The notes under the pieces are model-generated. The model ran no database searches. It was not told the origin of the DNA and was given only the letters and a program-made list of their open reading frames with translations. Of a stretch of 64,000 nucleotides of DNA, positions 7,403-17,590 are shown piece by piece (within the stretch, counting starts at the first letter, position 1; each line of letters starts with the position of its first letter). Both the position numbers and the translations under genes were made by a program. The stretch is from assembly GCA_051877895.1 (NCBI GenBank), contig JBJEJI010000006.1, positions 1 through 64,000 on the forward strand, given 5' to 3'. This DNA is from UBA3775 sp051877895 (GTDB lineage Bacteria > Bacillota > Clostridia > Lachnospirales > Lachnospiraceae).

Positions 7403-10400
7403 ATGAAGAAACGTAGAATTATATCTCTTGTAATGGCACTTATACTCAGTATGGGAACAATTTTATCAATGCTTGGAACAGCGCAGGCTGATGAAAACGG
7501 CTATGATAAAATTGTTGGTTGGGAATTTGGTGGAAGTGACAGCTATTCCAATGCATGGGGAAGGGGAGGTTACACAGCCACAAATGTACAGCCTGTTATT
7601 TCCATAACAGATGGAAAATTAAAGGTTGTTGAAGATTATACACCTGCAACCAGTACAACATATAACAGAGCTATGGTACAGTATAATTTTGGTGAAACTA
7701 CACAGATGAATCTGGGAGAAGCAGATCTTCTTACTTTTGATTTTTATTGCGAAACCGGAAGTGAGCCAAGTCAGTTTATGGTTTGTTTTTCCGGAAAACT
7801 CCAAGGAGCAACAAGTGCTACCACAGTTACAGAAAACGGTTCATTTTCCAAGCTTGCGAAAAAGGTGACTTCGGATTTATCAGGTTATGATAAATATGAG
7901 GTTTCTGTTACATTAACTGCCGGAGACAGCAATAAAAACATAACCCAAAGAGAACATACTGCCAGAATGCAGATTGGTGAAATTCGTACCAATAATACTT
8001 TCCAGGGAACAATATATTATGACAACATTATGTTCTGGAAAGAAGCTGATATTGTAAGTTCTGTCAGCTTAGACAGTAATCTTGCGGTATATAATGAGAA
8101 GATTACTGCAACTGCTGAAAATATCAGCGGAACTCTTAGCTATCAGTGGTATACCGGCAGTGATTATGCAATGTCAGATGCAAATGAAGTTTCAGGAGCA
8201 ACTGAAACTGAATTTATTCCTTCTATTGAAATGATAGGCGGCTGGGTACATTGTGTAGTAACAAATGGTACAGATATATACACCAGCAAGGCAGTCAGAA
8301 TTGCGGCAGCAAATGTTAATAAACAGACAGATATTCCTTATACAACAGAAAGTGTTGCTGATAACGGACAGTTCTTTCTTACAAATACAAAGGCATATGG
8401 TGGTAAGTTTGATGCTTCCAAACTTGTTAGCAATGGCTATTTCCTTATTGAATATACAGGAAATGTGACAGGTGTTCCAAATTTCCAGTGGGCTACATGG
8501 AGTTCAACTACAGGTAAGTCTACAAAATTAATTTCAGCCACTGAGACAGGAACATATTCCAACGGAACAAAATGGGCAAAATACAGTTATGAAGCCTGTA
8601 TCGCTGCATGGGGTGATGAAGATTTCAGTGAACTGAAAGCAATCAGACTTTACTATAATGAAACAGATAAAGATGAATTAAAGGTGTCTTCTGTAAGCTG
8701 GAATGGTGCACCATTATCATATGGAGAACTTGGCGAGTCTGTTGAATTAAAAGGCTCATATACTTCACATCAGTATCTGTTTACCAGACATGTTGGCGGA
8801 ACTTTTGATGCTACACGAATCAGAGAAGATTCTTTCTTCTTTGTTGAATACAAGGGTGATGATGGAGCGGTAAATATGGTTCTTCAGAGCCACTCCAATA
8901 AGGAATCTACATATGTTACAATTTCTCCTTCTGAGACAGGTAAAACCGGAAGTGGAAGATATGCTATATTTTCTGCACAGTATATAAAGGATTCTTTTGG
9001 AACTGAATTCAGGTATATTGACGGAATCAGACTTATAACCGCAGCAGGTAAAGAAGTGACAGCGAATTCAGATTTATATTTCTTTGAAGGAACAGGAAAT
9101 CTGATAGATGATATTTCGGCAGATGGTTACACGGATGCAATTAATGTTCCTTGGACTAAATATGATGATACTGATAAGGATGGAATAGCTGTAATCGGAG
9201 CAAGTATTACCCAGAATCCTCTGGTTACTCCATTAGCACTTTCCGGTGCTCCGTATTATGCACCTAATGGTGGATGGAATGCAATACTTGACCGTACAGA
9301 TGTAGTAACCTATGGTATAGGAAGCCAGACAACGGTTAATGTGGCAGAACGATTTGATGAAGTATTAAGATATAACTATCATACCATTATTATACAGTGC
9401 GGCAATAATGATTTAGGAATATCAAGTGATGAATCTGTTGTGATTAACCAGGAAGTTTCCAGCTACACAACCATGTTCGAAAAGGTAAAAGAGAAGAATA
9501 TTGCACTGGCAGCTGAAGGTAAAGATCCTGTTCAGGTATATGTAATTGCTTTAAATCCTACATTTTCTGAAGGATATAAGGATGAAAACGACAACTGTAC
9601 AATGCAGACCAGAATTCAGCATGTAATAGCAGCAATTGAAGAATTAAGTAATAACTATGATTTTGTAACCTATATTAATTTATATGATGATTTCTGTAAT
9701 AAAGATGAAAACGGAGACTATATTACCGGTTCACCTAACAATCCGGATTGTAATCAGGTACATGTGAATCCTGATCTTGTAATGTCAGACGGTTTACATC
9801 CTGTTGCTGAAGGTTATGCAATATATGCAAAGTATCTGAAACCGCTTCTGGCTTCCGATGATGAATCCGATTCGGCACTGGTAAGCCTGTCTTACCGTTT
9901 ATGTACTGAAGAAATGAAAAAGGTGGTTCCGGGTTTCCAGACTTTAAAACACACAGATGATGATAAGTATCAGGTATTACTTCCTGTTGATATTACCATG
10001 AATGCAAATGTTCAGCTTTATGTTACTGCTTCTAATCTTAATTCCATGGTTTTGGTTAATGGTGAAAAGCCTATGGTTGATGCGTATGGTAACGAATACG
10101 CAGATATCAGCCTTTGGAAAGGAATGGGAAGTGCAGAAGTAGAGGTTACCGCTCCTGACGGTACTGTCAGTGTATATACAGTAAACTTTAGTATCGATGA
10201 AGATGCAACTGTTTTTGAATCTGATGAGGAGAAAGTCATTACATTAAATGAAGGAAATGTGGATTTGTGGCCATATATTCAGTATATAGTTAATTTCAGC
10301 GGAACGCTATATACAGGTTCAGTATTAGAATTCGATGTAACAGCAGATAATACTGATTTTACGGGTATTTATATCCAGGGTGACTTTGACTGGGCTATGG

Positions 10401-11065
10401 TAAAAGGTCTTACTATTGAGAAGGATGATTTTGTTAATAATAAGTATCACGTTGTTTTGGAGTATACCGGTGAGAATTTATCCTCGGTAAGTGCTATTCA
10501 GGTAAAAACAGGAAGCAGTTATATTACGGATTACTGTGGAAATCTGACAATATCAGGATTAAAGCTTACTAATAATATTCCGCGAATGGAATATACATTA
10601 TCAACAAAAGAAGACGGTAAGTGGAAGCTTGAAAGCGAAACCGGACTTGAATTTGTTTCAAACGGTCTGGACGTAAATTTGGCCGGAGTAGAAATTGATG
10701 GTATTATTCTTTCTGATAAAGATTTCAGCATTGTAGATGGATTAATTACAATTAAGCCTGCATATCTGAATCTTCTGGATCCGGAAACTCACAATATATG
10801 TGTTGTTTACGTGGATGGTTATGCAGAAACAGTATTTACTGTTCTGGATAAAGATAATAAAGTACCGGATGATACTGAAGAAGTTAAAACAGATGATGAA
10901 AAACAGGAAGGAGACAACAATACAGATAAGGAAGATGTAAATGGAAATCTGGATGAACAGCCTCCTACAGGAGATGATTTTCCTCATATGATTTATGTGG
11001 TAATGCTTTTGGCAGCAGCTGCCATGGCATCATTAACATATATCAAGAGAAAGGAAAAATGTTAA
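7403..11065 (+). CDS. Large multidomain cell-surface SGNH esterase
   Basis: 1220-residue exported enzyme. Order: signal peptide (about 1-29); beta-sandwich resembling a carbohydrate-binding module (about 35-210); Ig-like segment (about 215-300, YQWYTGSDY); two modules homologous to those of the protein at 1583 (about 310-440 and 450-570); SGNH catalytic domain (about 590-810: GASITQNP, GIGSQTT, CGNND, DGLHP near 795); cadherin-like beta sandwich (about 820-930); a further beta-rich module (about 940-1060); acidic linker; and a sorting-like end PPTGD, hydrophobic helix and KRKEKC. Block I has Ala for the usual Asp of GDS while keeping the Ser. RBS AAAGGAGG. Probably a cell-wall-linked polysaccharide esterase; substrate unknown. 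Confidence 0.85.
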   Translation: MKKRRIISLVMALILSMGTILSMLGTAQADENGYDKIVGWEFGGSDSYSNAWGRGGYTATNVQPVISITDGKLKVVEDYTPATSTTYNRAMVQYNFGETTQMNLGEADLLTFDFYCETGSEPSQFMVCFSGKLQGATSATTVTENGSFSKLAKKVTSDLSGYDKYEVSVTLTAGDSNKNITQREHTARMQIGEIRTNNTFQGTIYYDNIMFWKEADIVSSVSLDSNLAVYNEKITATAENISGTLSYQWYTGSDYAMSDANEVSGATETEFIPSIEMIGGWVHCVVTNGTDIYTSKAVRIAAANVNKQTDIPYTTESVADNGQFFLTNTKAYGGKFDASKLVSNGYFLIEYTGNVTGVPNFQWATWSSTTGKSTKLISATETGTYSNGTKWAKYSYEACIAAWGDEDFSELKAIRLYYNETDKDELKVSSVSWNGAPLSYGELGESVELKGSYTSHQYLFTRHVGGTFDATRIREDSFFFVEYKGDDGAVNMVLQSHSNKESTYVTISPSETGKTGSGRYAIFSAQYIKDSFGTEFRYIDGIRLITAAGKEVTANSDLYFFEGTGNLIDDISADGYTDAINVPWTKYDDTDKDGIAVIGASITQNPLVTPLALSGAPYYAPNGGWNAILDRTDVVTYGIGSQTTVNVAERFDEVLRYNYHTIIIQCGNNDLGISSDESVVINQEVSSYTTMFEKVKEKNIALAAEGKDPVQVYVIALNPTFSEGYKDENDNCTMQTRIQHVIAAIEELSNNYDFVTYINLYDDFCNKDENGDYITGSPNNPDCNQVHVNPDLVMSDGLHPVAEGYAIYAKYLKPLLASDDESDSALVSLSYRLCTEEMKKVVPGFQTLKHTDDDKYQVLLPVDITMNANVQLYVTASNLNSMVLVNGEKPMVDAYGNEYADISLWKGMGSAEVEVTAPDGTVSVYTVNFSIDEDATVFESDEEKVITLNEGNVDLWPYIQYIVNFSGTLYTGSVLEFDVTADNTDFTGIYIQGDFDWAMVKGLTIEKDDFVNNKYHVVLEYTGENLSSVSAIQVKTGSSYITDYCGNLTISGLKLTNNIPRMEYTLSTKEDGKWKLESETGLEFVSNGLDVNLAGVEIDGIILSDKDFSIVDGLITIKPAYLNLLDPETHNICVVYVDGYAETVFTVLDKDNKVPDDTEEVKTDDEKQEGDNNTDKEDVNGNLDEQPPTGDDFPHMIYVVMLLAAAAMASLTYIKRKEKC

Positions 11066-11121
11066 CAATTTTTACGGAGTTATATCTGTGGAAACGTTAA
11101 GAAAATTTTGCTTAACAAAGA

Positions 11122-11151
11122 AAAAGGCAGTCGTAAGGCTGTCTTTTTTTT
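11122..11151 (+). terminator. Terminator of the SGNH operon
   Basis: AAAGGCAG...CTGTCTTT hairpin ending in an eight-T run at 11143-11151. Confidence 0.75.
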
Positions 11152-11202
11152 GCAATTATTCATTAAAACTGAAAATGTCATTTTACATAAAATTACGTGT
11201 TG

Positions 11203-11231
11203 TTGACAGGTGATACATAAAGATATAAAAT
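11203..11231 (+). promoter_or_regulatory. Promoter of the yihY/brkB gene
   Basis: TTGACA at 11203-11208 and TAAAAT at 11226-11231 with a 17-bp spacer, 29 bp before the start codon. Confidence 0.7.
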
Positions 11232-11259
11232 AGTATTGAATATTTCTGGAGGAACCATT

Positions 11260-12117
11260 ATGGAAAAGAGCAGCCGGCAGATAGGCATTATTAATAAAAT
11301 TAAAGATTTGGCACAGCAAATCTCTGATGATAAGGTTACTGTTTATGCTGCTCAGGCTTCCTTTTTTGTTATAATCTCAGTTGTACCGCTTCTTTCACTT
11401 GCAATTTCAATAATTAGTTTTTTTGTTCCGTCAAATGTACAACAGGCGGTGGATACTTATACAATTCCTGACTCCATGGCTACCATTCTGGGGTCTGCTT
11501 TATATGATTTGAAAGCCATGCCTAATGTATCACTTTTGTCAATTTCAGCAATAACAACGCTTTGGACTGCCTCTAAAGGGTTTTCCGCTATAAGAAGAGG
11601 AATTGAAACGGTATATCATGCTAAGTCTTCAAAGAATGTTTTATTTCATTGGATTAAATCTTTGATTAACACATTGGTATTTATTATATTTCTGCTTGCT
11701 ATTGTAGCACTTTTGCTTTTTGGCAGTCATATAGAACAGTTGTTACGGATTAATAACATATCAGATGCACTTATGGAACTCAGGCTTCCTTTCTTTGTTT
11801 TTTTAATGTGTATAATGTTTACAGGCATGTATGCATCTACAGCAAAGCGTAGTATGTATGTTGAATCCAGAATTCTGACTCATATACCGGGAGCCTTGTT
11901 TGCATCCCTGGGCTGGATTATGTTTTCATATTTTTACTCTCTATATATCAAATATTTTCCAAGTGCTTCATATATCTATGGAGGACTTGCTGCTATATGT
12001 CTTATTATGCTTTGGTTATATTTCTGTATGATTATCCTTCTTTTGGGTGCAGAGGTCAATAAACTGTATTACAGATTATTGGCGAAATTAAGAAGGAGAA
12101 AATCTGAGAAAAGTTAA
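11260..12117 (+). CDS. YihY/virulence factor BrkB family membrane protein
   Basis: 285-residue membrane protein with about six helices. Typical family motifs include AAQASFFVIISVVPLLSL in helix 1, the LWTASKGFSAIRRGIE segment, and the last helix pair YGGLAAICLIMLWLYFC ending in LGAEVNK. The family (once mislabelled ribonuclease BN) has no settled function. Start: ATG at 11260 has GGAGG at 11248-11252; the in-frame TTG at 11236 falls only a few bases after the -10 box. Its stop overlaps the stop of the convergent flippase gene. Confidence 0.85.
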   Translation: MEKSSRQIGIINKIKDLAQQISDDKVTVYAAQASFFVIISVVPLLSLAISIISFFVPSNVQQAVDTYTIPDSMATILGSALYDLKAMPNVSLLSISAITTLWTASKGFSAIRRGIETVYHAKSSKNVLFHWIKSLINTLVFIIFLLAIVALLLFGSHIEQLLRINNISDALMELRLPFFVFLMCIMFTGMYASTAKRSMYVESRILTHIPGALFASLGWIMFSYFYSLYIKYFPSASYIYGGLAAICLIMLWLYFCMIILLLGAEVNKLYYRLLAKLRRRKSEKS

Positions 12118-13610
12118 GCAAAATCACTTTTCTTTATTGCTTTTACTGTTATTAGCAGTAATATATAGAAAATTATAAAAGCCGGGGCAGTCATGCATAT
12201 TCCGGAAACGGTTCCCAGCATGCCAGATATTTTTTTTAATATGAGAGAAAAAACCGGAATAAGCAGAGCTACAAGTAGTCCCGGAATAATAACGGCATTT
12301 TTAACGTCTATTTTAAACATCTTTTCGCGTGTCAGTGAGTAAATATCCAGGTACAACTGAATAAATTGTGTAATAAACATGGTGATAAAATATCCTTTGA
12401 TTCCGAAGTTCAAAATAAATACGGCAAGTAAGGTTATCTGAACTATATTTATAACGCAGGAATTTCGGAATGTAATGAGTGGCTTCCCAAGACCGTTTAA
12501 TATGCTTGGAACAGTAGCTGACATATACATGAGCGGACACAAAAAGGCAAGAATTACCAGATACCTTCCGGCTGTTTCATTTCCGAAAATAAGAGTACAC
12601 AGGCGAATTCCACAAAGTAAAAATATTCCCAGACAGATATATCCAAGCAGAAGGGAATATTTAAGAACCAAAGCTGTTGCCTGTCTGCATGTTTTCATTT
12701 TGCCTTTACATTTTGCCTCTGAAATAGTGGGTAGAAGCAGAATCGAAACAGAGCTTGTTATGGCTGAAGGGAAAACCAGAAACGGAATTGTCATTCCGTT
12801 CAGTATTCCTAATGTAGTAAGGGCATGAGCATGACTGTAGCCGGATTTTTCCAGAAGAATGGGAAGAATAATGGTTTCAAAACTGTGAAGCAGACTAAGA
12901 ACAAATCTGTTCAGGGTCAGTGGAATGCACATGTGTGCAAATTTTCTGTTCATATTGCCACTGTAAGAAGCACAGAAATTGGAGAATTGATTCTTTTCAG
13001 TCACAAAACTGATTATATTAAACAGACATGAGGCAACTTCACCTGTTAATAATCCCACAACTGCAAGTTCACATGAAACACTGCCGTCAGAACTGTATAT
13101 ACCTGCTACAAGGAAAACCAGTCCTACTCTGATTACCTGTTCAACCAACTGACTCACTGCAGGTATATTAGATTTCTTTATCCCATAAAAATATCCGTTA
13201 ATAACTGATGTTAAAGCACAAAAAGGAAAAGAATAGCTTAGAATTTTGATTCCGGAAGCTACTGCTTCCTCTTTTACAAATACTCTTGCAACAAACAGGG
13301 AATTACTGCTGACAAAAATTGTTAGAAGAGTGGCAATGGATAGAGAAGTTATGCAGGCTGTTTTTAACAGCTGAGTCTTTTTGATATTATTATCCCTGAT
13401 TTCGGCTGTTATTTTGGATACTGATACCTGAATCCCTGATGCAAATAAGGTGTAGCATACATTAAATACAGGAAAAACAAGTTGGTATAATCCTATGGTC
13501 TCTGTGGACATTGCCCCGGCCAGAAATATTTTATACATAAAACCGATACAGCGGGAAATCAATCCGGCAATGGTCAGTATAATAGTGCCCTTCAGTATTT
13601 TTTTCTTCAT
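12114..13610 (-). CDS. SpoVB-like polysaccharide flippase (MVF/MOP superfamily)
   Basis: 498-residue protein with about 14 predicted helices. The N-terminus (KKKILKGTIILTIAGLISR, then FMYKIFLAGAM and GLYQLVFPVF) matches the SpoVB/YtgP branch of lipid-linked oligosaccharide flippases, which serve peptidoglycan or spore cortex synthesis. Start: ATG at 13610 has GGAGG (CCTCC on plus at 13617-13621) with 6-bp spacing; the extra 39 codons upstream encode no matching sequence. Sporulation versus vegetative function cannot be decided, because these genomes carry several paralogues. Confidence 0.85.
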   Translation of the reverse strand: MKKKILKGTIILTIAGLISRCIGFMYKIFLAGAMSTETIGLYQLVFPVFNVCYTLFASGIQVSVSKITAEIRDNNIKKTQLLKTACITSLSIATLLTIFVSSNSLFVARVFVKEEAVASGIKILSYSFPFCALTSVINGYFYGIKKSNIPAVSQLVEQVIRVGLVFLVAGIYSSDGSVSCELAVVGLLTGEVASCLFNIISFVTEKNQFSNFCASYSGNMNRKFAHMCIPLTLNRFVLSLLHSFETIILPILLEKSGYSHAHALTTLGILNGMTIPFLVFPSAITSSVSILLLPTISEAKCKGKMKTCRQATALVLKYSLLLGYICLGIFLLCGIRLCTLIFGNETAGRYLVILAFLCPLMYMSATVPSILNGLGKPLITFRNSCVINIVQITLLAVFILNFGIKGYFITMFITQFIQLYLDIYSLTREKMFKIDVKNAVIIPGLLVALLIPVFSLILKKISGMLGTVSGICMTAPAFIIFYILLLITVKAIKKSDFA

Positions 13611-13774
13611 AACAGGCCTCCGATTTAAGATGTTTTGAAATTGTGCAGATATCATTAATGTATATGAGAGGAAAAATAAAAAAATACTTTTCATATTTGA
13701 AAGGCATTTTTGTAAAACTTTGCCCATTTTTACTTGACAGCATATAATGTAATAAAACAGATTACGGCAGTATT

Positions 13775-14962
13775 ATGAATGATTATATATATTTAGATAA
13801 CGCCGCAACTACCAGATGCAGTGAAACCGTTTTGGAAGCAATGCTGCCATATATGAGGGAAAAATATGCCAATCCCTCCGGTAATTATAGAACATCTATG
13901 GAATGCAGACGTGCGGTGGAAGAGTCAAGAACAGTTATTGCGGATATTATAGGAGCAAAACCGGAAGAAATTATCTTTACATCCGGTGGTACTGAGTCCG
14001 ATAATTTTGCCATTAAGGGTACTATGTATGCAGGTAATGGGTGTCAGAATGAAATTATTACTTCGAAAATTGAACATCATGCTGTAATTAATACCTGTAA
14101 ATTTTTGGAAAAAGAGGGTTTTTTTGTAAAATATCTTGATGTTGACAGATGTGGCGTAGTTGATATGCAGCAGCTACAAAACAGTATTTCAAAAATCACC
14201 AGAATGATTAGTATTATGTATGCAAATAATGAAATCGGAACTATTGAACCAATTGAAGAAATTGGTATGATCTGTGCACATTATGGAAAAGTTTTTCATG
14301 TTGATGCGGTTCAGGCTTTTGGACAGATTCCTATTGATGTGAATAAAATAAGAGTTGATTTATTGAGTATGAGTGCCCATAAGATTCATGGACCTAAGGG
14401 AGTGGGAGCAGTTTATGTCAGAAAGAATTCCATGGTTGAAAGCCATTTACACGGAGGGGAGCAGGAATTCGGATTAAGGGCAGGAACTGAGAATGTTGCC
14501 GGAATTGTTGGCTTTGCTGCAGCGGCAAAAGAAGCTTTAACAAATATGAATAATAATTTTATTTATGTTAGCAATCTAAGGAACCATATGATAAAAAGAA
14601 TTTTGAATGAAATACCTGACTGTCGTCTCAACGGAAGTAATGTGGACCTTGGGAGAGTGGAAAATGTTTCAAATTTGAAAAGACTTCCGGGAAATGTAAA
14701 CTTTAGTTTTTCCGGGATAAACGAAGGCTCTATTCCTTTAATGCTTGATTCAATGGGAATTTGTGCATCAAGCGGTTCTGCCTGCACCACTTTAAAAGAT
14801 GGTCCGTCCCATGTACTGGAAGCCCTGGGACTTGAAGAAAAACAGGCACTTAGCAGTATACGATTTACGATTAGTAAAGATAATACTCTTGAGGAAATTA
14901 ATTCAGCCGTAGATGCTCTTAAAAAAATTATCAGACAGATGCGCACAAGCTATCCGGAATAG
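13775..14962 (+). CDS. nifS: Cysteine desulfurase (NifS/IscS class)
   Basis: PLP enzyme that removes sulfur from cysteine for Fe-S cluster and thio-cofactor synthesis. Visible landmarks are YLDNAATT, the phosphate-binding TSGGTESDN, EHHAV, VDAVQAFG, the PLP lysine in SAHKIHGPKG (about K203), and the catalytic loop SSGSACTT (about C337). At 395 residues it is complete. The ribosome site is weak (GGCAG, nine bases from the ATG). No IscU-type scaffold or ThiI gene is adjacent, so its sulfur acceptor is unknown; the second gene is often thiI in Firmicutes, but here a convergent PHP phosphatase follows. Confidence 0.92.
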   Translation: MNDYIYLDNAATTRCSETVLEAMLPYMREKYANPSGNYRTSMECRRAVEESRTVIADIIGAKPEEIIFTSGGTESDNFAIKGTMYAGNGCQNEIITSKIEHHAVINTCKFLEKEGFFVKYLDVDRCGVVDMQQLQNSISKITRMISIMYANNEIGTIEPIEEIGMICAHYGKVFHVDAVQAFGQIPIDVNKIRVDLLSMSAHKIHGPKGVGAVYVRKNSMVESHLHGGEQEFGLRAGTENVAGIVGFAAAAKEALTNMNNNFIYVSNLRNHMIKRILNEIPDCRLNGSNVDLGRVENVSNLKRLPGNVNFSFSGINEGSIPLMLDSMGICASSGSACTTLKDGPSHVLEALGLEEKQALSSIRFTISKDNTLEEINSAVDALKKIIRQMRTSYPE

Positions 14963-14991
14963 TAATATTCCGGATAGGTATATGTTTTTTT
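14950..14991. terminator. Terminator overlapping the end of the cysteine desulfurase gene
   Basis: Perfect 11-bp inverted repeat CTATCCGGAAT (14950-14960) / ATTCCGGATAG (14967-14977) then TTTTTTT at 14985-14991. The left arm includes the last codons of the gene. Confidence 0.75.
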
Positions 14992-14996
14992 GTCTT

Positions 14997-15812
14997 TTAT
15001 AACTTAATAAATTCCGGTTTCCTATTGCGGAAGATAGTATAGTATTCAAATCCGCATTCTTTAAGAATATCTGCTGCAGAGCTAAAATGACTGCATAATG
15101 TTTTAGGAGAATGGGAATCACTTCCAATAGTAATGATTTCTCCGCCTAGATTTCGATACATTTCAATAACGGAAGCATTAGGATTAGTTTCCATAAGACA
15201 TTTGTCCAGTGAGGATGTATTAATTTCAATTCCTTTTCCTTTATGGATAATTGTTTTTAAAATTGCTTCAATTAATTCCGAAAAATGATTTTGATCATAA
15301 TGAAATCCATCCGGCATATATCTGATGACATAATCTAAATGTCCATATACATCATACGAATCGTAGTTTTCTGCGTTAAACAGAGTTGCCTCGAAATACT
15401 CATTAATTCTGTCCTCAGGGTCCCTATCTTCCCAAAATTTGGAATAGTAAGGATCTCCGTAATCAAAGACATGAGTTGAACCGATGATAAAATCAAAAGG
15501 TTCTTTGGACAATGATTCATAGTGAGGACGAAGCAAAGAATAGATATCAGGTTCATTTCTAAGACCAAGCTCCATTCCAATATGGAGGTTTAATTGATTT
15601 TTGTATTCAGTACGGAGTGAAGATAATGTATCAAAATATTCTTTGACGTCAAATATAAAAGAATTGTGGTCTTCAGGCCATTCGCAATCCATGTGGTCTG
15701 TTATACACAAATCTTTAATTCCTTGTTGTATGGCAGCTTCAACTACCTCTCTGGGGTGAGCATCACTGTCGGTTGAAAATGAGGTGTGGACGTGATAGTC
15801 AGATGAAATCAT
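14997..15812 (-). CDS. hisJ: PHP-family histidinol-phosphatase
   Basis: 271-residue PHP-domain phosphatase of the HisJ/HisK group, which releases phosphate from histidinol phosphate in histidine synthesis. Metal-binding motifs appear in order: SDYHVHTSFSTDS, CITDHMD, the GSTHVFDYGDPYY motif typical of HisJ, the EINTSS segment, and C-terminal IGSDSHSP. RBS AAAGGA upstream of the ATG. It lies 17 bp downstream of rqcH on the same strand and is probably co-transcribed with it. No other histidine gene is near, so a different phosphoester substrate remains possible. Confidence 0.85.
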   Translation of the reverse strand: MISSDYHVHTSFSTDSDAHPREVVEAAIQQGIKDLCITDHMDCEWPEDHNSFIFDVKEYFDTLSSLRTEYKNQLNLHIGMELGLRNEPDIYSLLRPHYESLSKEPFDFIIGSTHVFDYGDPYYSKFWEDRDPEDRINEYFEATLFNAENYDSYDVYGHLDYVIRYMPDGFHYDQNHFSELIEAILKTIIHKGKGIEINTSSLDKCLMETNPNASVIEMYRNLGGEIITIGSDSHSPKTLCSHFSSAADILKECGFEYYTIFRNRKPEFIKL

Positions 15813-15829
15813 AAAATATCCTTTCTTTA

Positions 15830-17590
15830 TTAATCATTCTCAACAAGGGTCAATTCGGAAATGTCCGGTTTGGCAATCATTGAGTAATTTGTATAATATA
15901 CTACAAAGCCCGGCTTTGCTGCGCCCGGCTTTTTTATATTTTTTCTTTGCAGGTAGTCAATTTCCACCTTGCTGTTTCCACGAAGAGAAGAATAGTAGGC
16001 AGCAAGAGCGGCAGCCTGTTCATAAATCTTATCAGGAAGTTCACAGTCACCGGATTTTACAATTACATGGGAACCGGGTGCATTTTTAACATGAAACCAC
16101 CAGTCGCCTCCGTTGGCAAATTTAAATGTAAGTATATCATTTTGATAATTGTTCTTTCCTACATATAAATCGTAGCCGTCAGGTGTACGGTAATGTAAAG
16201 GAGAAGAACATTTATTATCCCTATGTCCTTTTTTGTTTTTTTCGGCGGAAGATTTTTTAATATATCCATAATCTGCAAGCTCCTTGCGGATTTCCCCCAG
16301 ATCTGACTCATATAAAGCCATATCCAGAGAAGTCTGTATTGATTTCAGGTGATATAACTCATCGGATGTCTGTTTTATAAGTTCAGATACAGTTTCGTAG
16401 GTTCGTTTGAGCTTGGAGTAGCGGTCAAAATAACGTTTTGCATTTGCCATTACAGGGATTGTTTCATCAAGAGGAATGGTAATTTCCTGTCCGTCATAAT
16501 AGTTGATACAGGTCATGGACATAGAACCTTCCTCCACTGTATATCCATATGTTGTAATGAGCTCTCCATATACCTTGTATTTATCACGTTTTTCAGTGCT
16601 CTTTAACTGGGTGAGCTGTAAATCGTATTTTTTGGAAACACGTTCAATAGCAGTGGAAACACATTTCCTTAAAGTAACAGATTTTTGATTGATTCTGGAA
16701 ACCGTTTCCTTCATGGAATAAAAGGATGTTATTACCTGGGAAATATTGTTGTATGAGACGGAAACATATCCCGGTAAATCATACATGGCAAGTTCAAAAC
16801 ATGAAAATTCAACAGGCTCCCCATCTTTTGTTACAAGAACAGGAGTGTAGTCTCCGGTCAGAGCGCGGTTGAAAAACATTACTGTTACTTCATATAAAGA
16901 AAGCAGGTCGTTTTCAGACAGCTCCAAAATATTTGTGGATGAACTGATTCCTGCTCTGTGACAGATTTCATTGCCAATTAATGGTGAAAAGCCGGTAAAA
17001 GAAGAGTACAGTGCCTTATAAATATCGCAGTTTTTACTCAAAAGCTTTGAGCTGAAATCATTAAAGGAAATGTTCTCCACAGTAGTTTTATCTATGGTTT
17101 TCGGAATAAAGTAATCTCTGCCGGGTAAAACCTCTCTTACGGAGCTGACAAAGTGGGAAATGTGTTTTATGGAGTCGATTATTTTCAGGGTATCATCCGT
17201 AAAAATAATATTGGAGTGTTTTCCCATAAGTTCTATCATAAGCCATTTTATCTTTAAATCACCCATTTCATCCAGATGCTCAATTTTAATTTGGATAACA
17301 CGTTCCATGTCGGGCTGTATAATATCAATAATTCTTGCACTATTAAGGTGTTTTCTGAGCAACATACAAAAACCCGGAGCCGTAAGAGGGGCAGGTTTTG
17401 TATGGTCTGTAAGGTATATAAGAGGAAGAGTGGCACTGACTGAAATATCCAGTTTGTATGTGTCGTAATTTTTAATGGTCAGAATAATTTCATCTTTTTC
17501 AGGTTGACTTATTTTGGTTATTCTGCCACCAATAAGACTTTTTTTCAGGTCATATACCAGATTACTAATCACAAAGCCGTCAAATGCCAT
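15830..17590 (-). CDS. rqcH: NFACT-family ribosome quality control protein RqcH
   Basis: 586-residue NEMF/Tae2/RqcH homologue (older name fibronectin-binding protein A). NFACT-N domain from MAFDGFVISNLVYDL through LLRKHL (about 80-90), a central coiled-coil and helical region (about 260-440), and the C-terminal NFACT-R RNA-binding domain (DLYVGKNNYQND, WWFHVKNAPGSHVIVK). In Bacillus RqcH binds obstructed 50S subunits and recruits tRNA-Ala to add C-terminal alanine tails. Start: ATG at 17590 has GGAAGGAAG upstream; the 12 preceding codons have no RBS. Confidence 0.9.
   Translation of the reverse strand: MAFDGFVISNLVYDLKKSLIGGRITKISQPEKDEIILTIKNYDTYKLDISVSATLPLIYLTDHTKPAPLTAPGFCMLLRKHLNSARIIDIIQPDMERVIQIKIEHLDEMGDLKIKWLMIELMGKHSNIIFTDDTLKIIDSIKHISHFVSSVREVLPGRDYFIPKTIDKTTVENISFNDFSSKLLSKNCDIYKALYSSFTGFSPLIGNEICHRAGISSSTNILELSENDLLSLYEVTVMFFNRALTGDYTPVLVTKDGEPVEFSCFELAMYDLPGYVSVSYNNISQVITSFYSMKETVSRINQKSVTLRKCVSTAIERVSKKYDLQLTQLKSTEKRDKYKVYGELITTYGYTVEEGSMSMTCINYYDGQEITIPLDETIPVMANAKRYFDRYSKLKRTYETVSELIKQTSDELYHLKSIQTSLDMALYESDLGEIRKELADYGYIKKSSAEKNKKGHRDNKCSSPLHYRTPDGYDLYVGKNNYQNDILTFKFANGGDWWFHVKNAPGSHVIVKSGDCELPDKIYEQAAALAAYYSSLRGNSKVEIDYLQRKNIKKPGAAKPGFVVYYTNYSMIAKPDISELTLVEND

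Noticed and set aside
13728..13774. TTGACA and TATAAT before the cysteine desulfurase gene
   Set aside because: The two boxes are only three bases apart, so they cannot be one sigma-A promoter; no proper partner was found for either.
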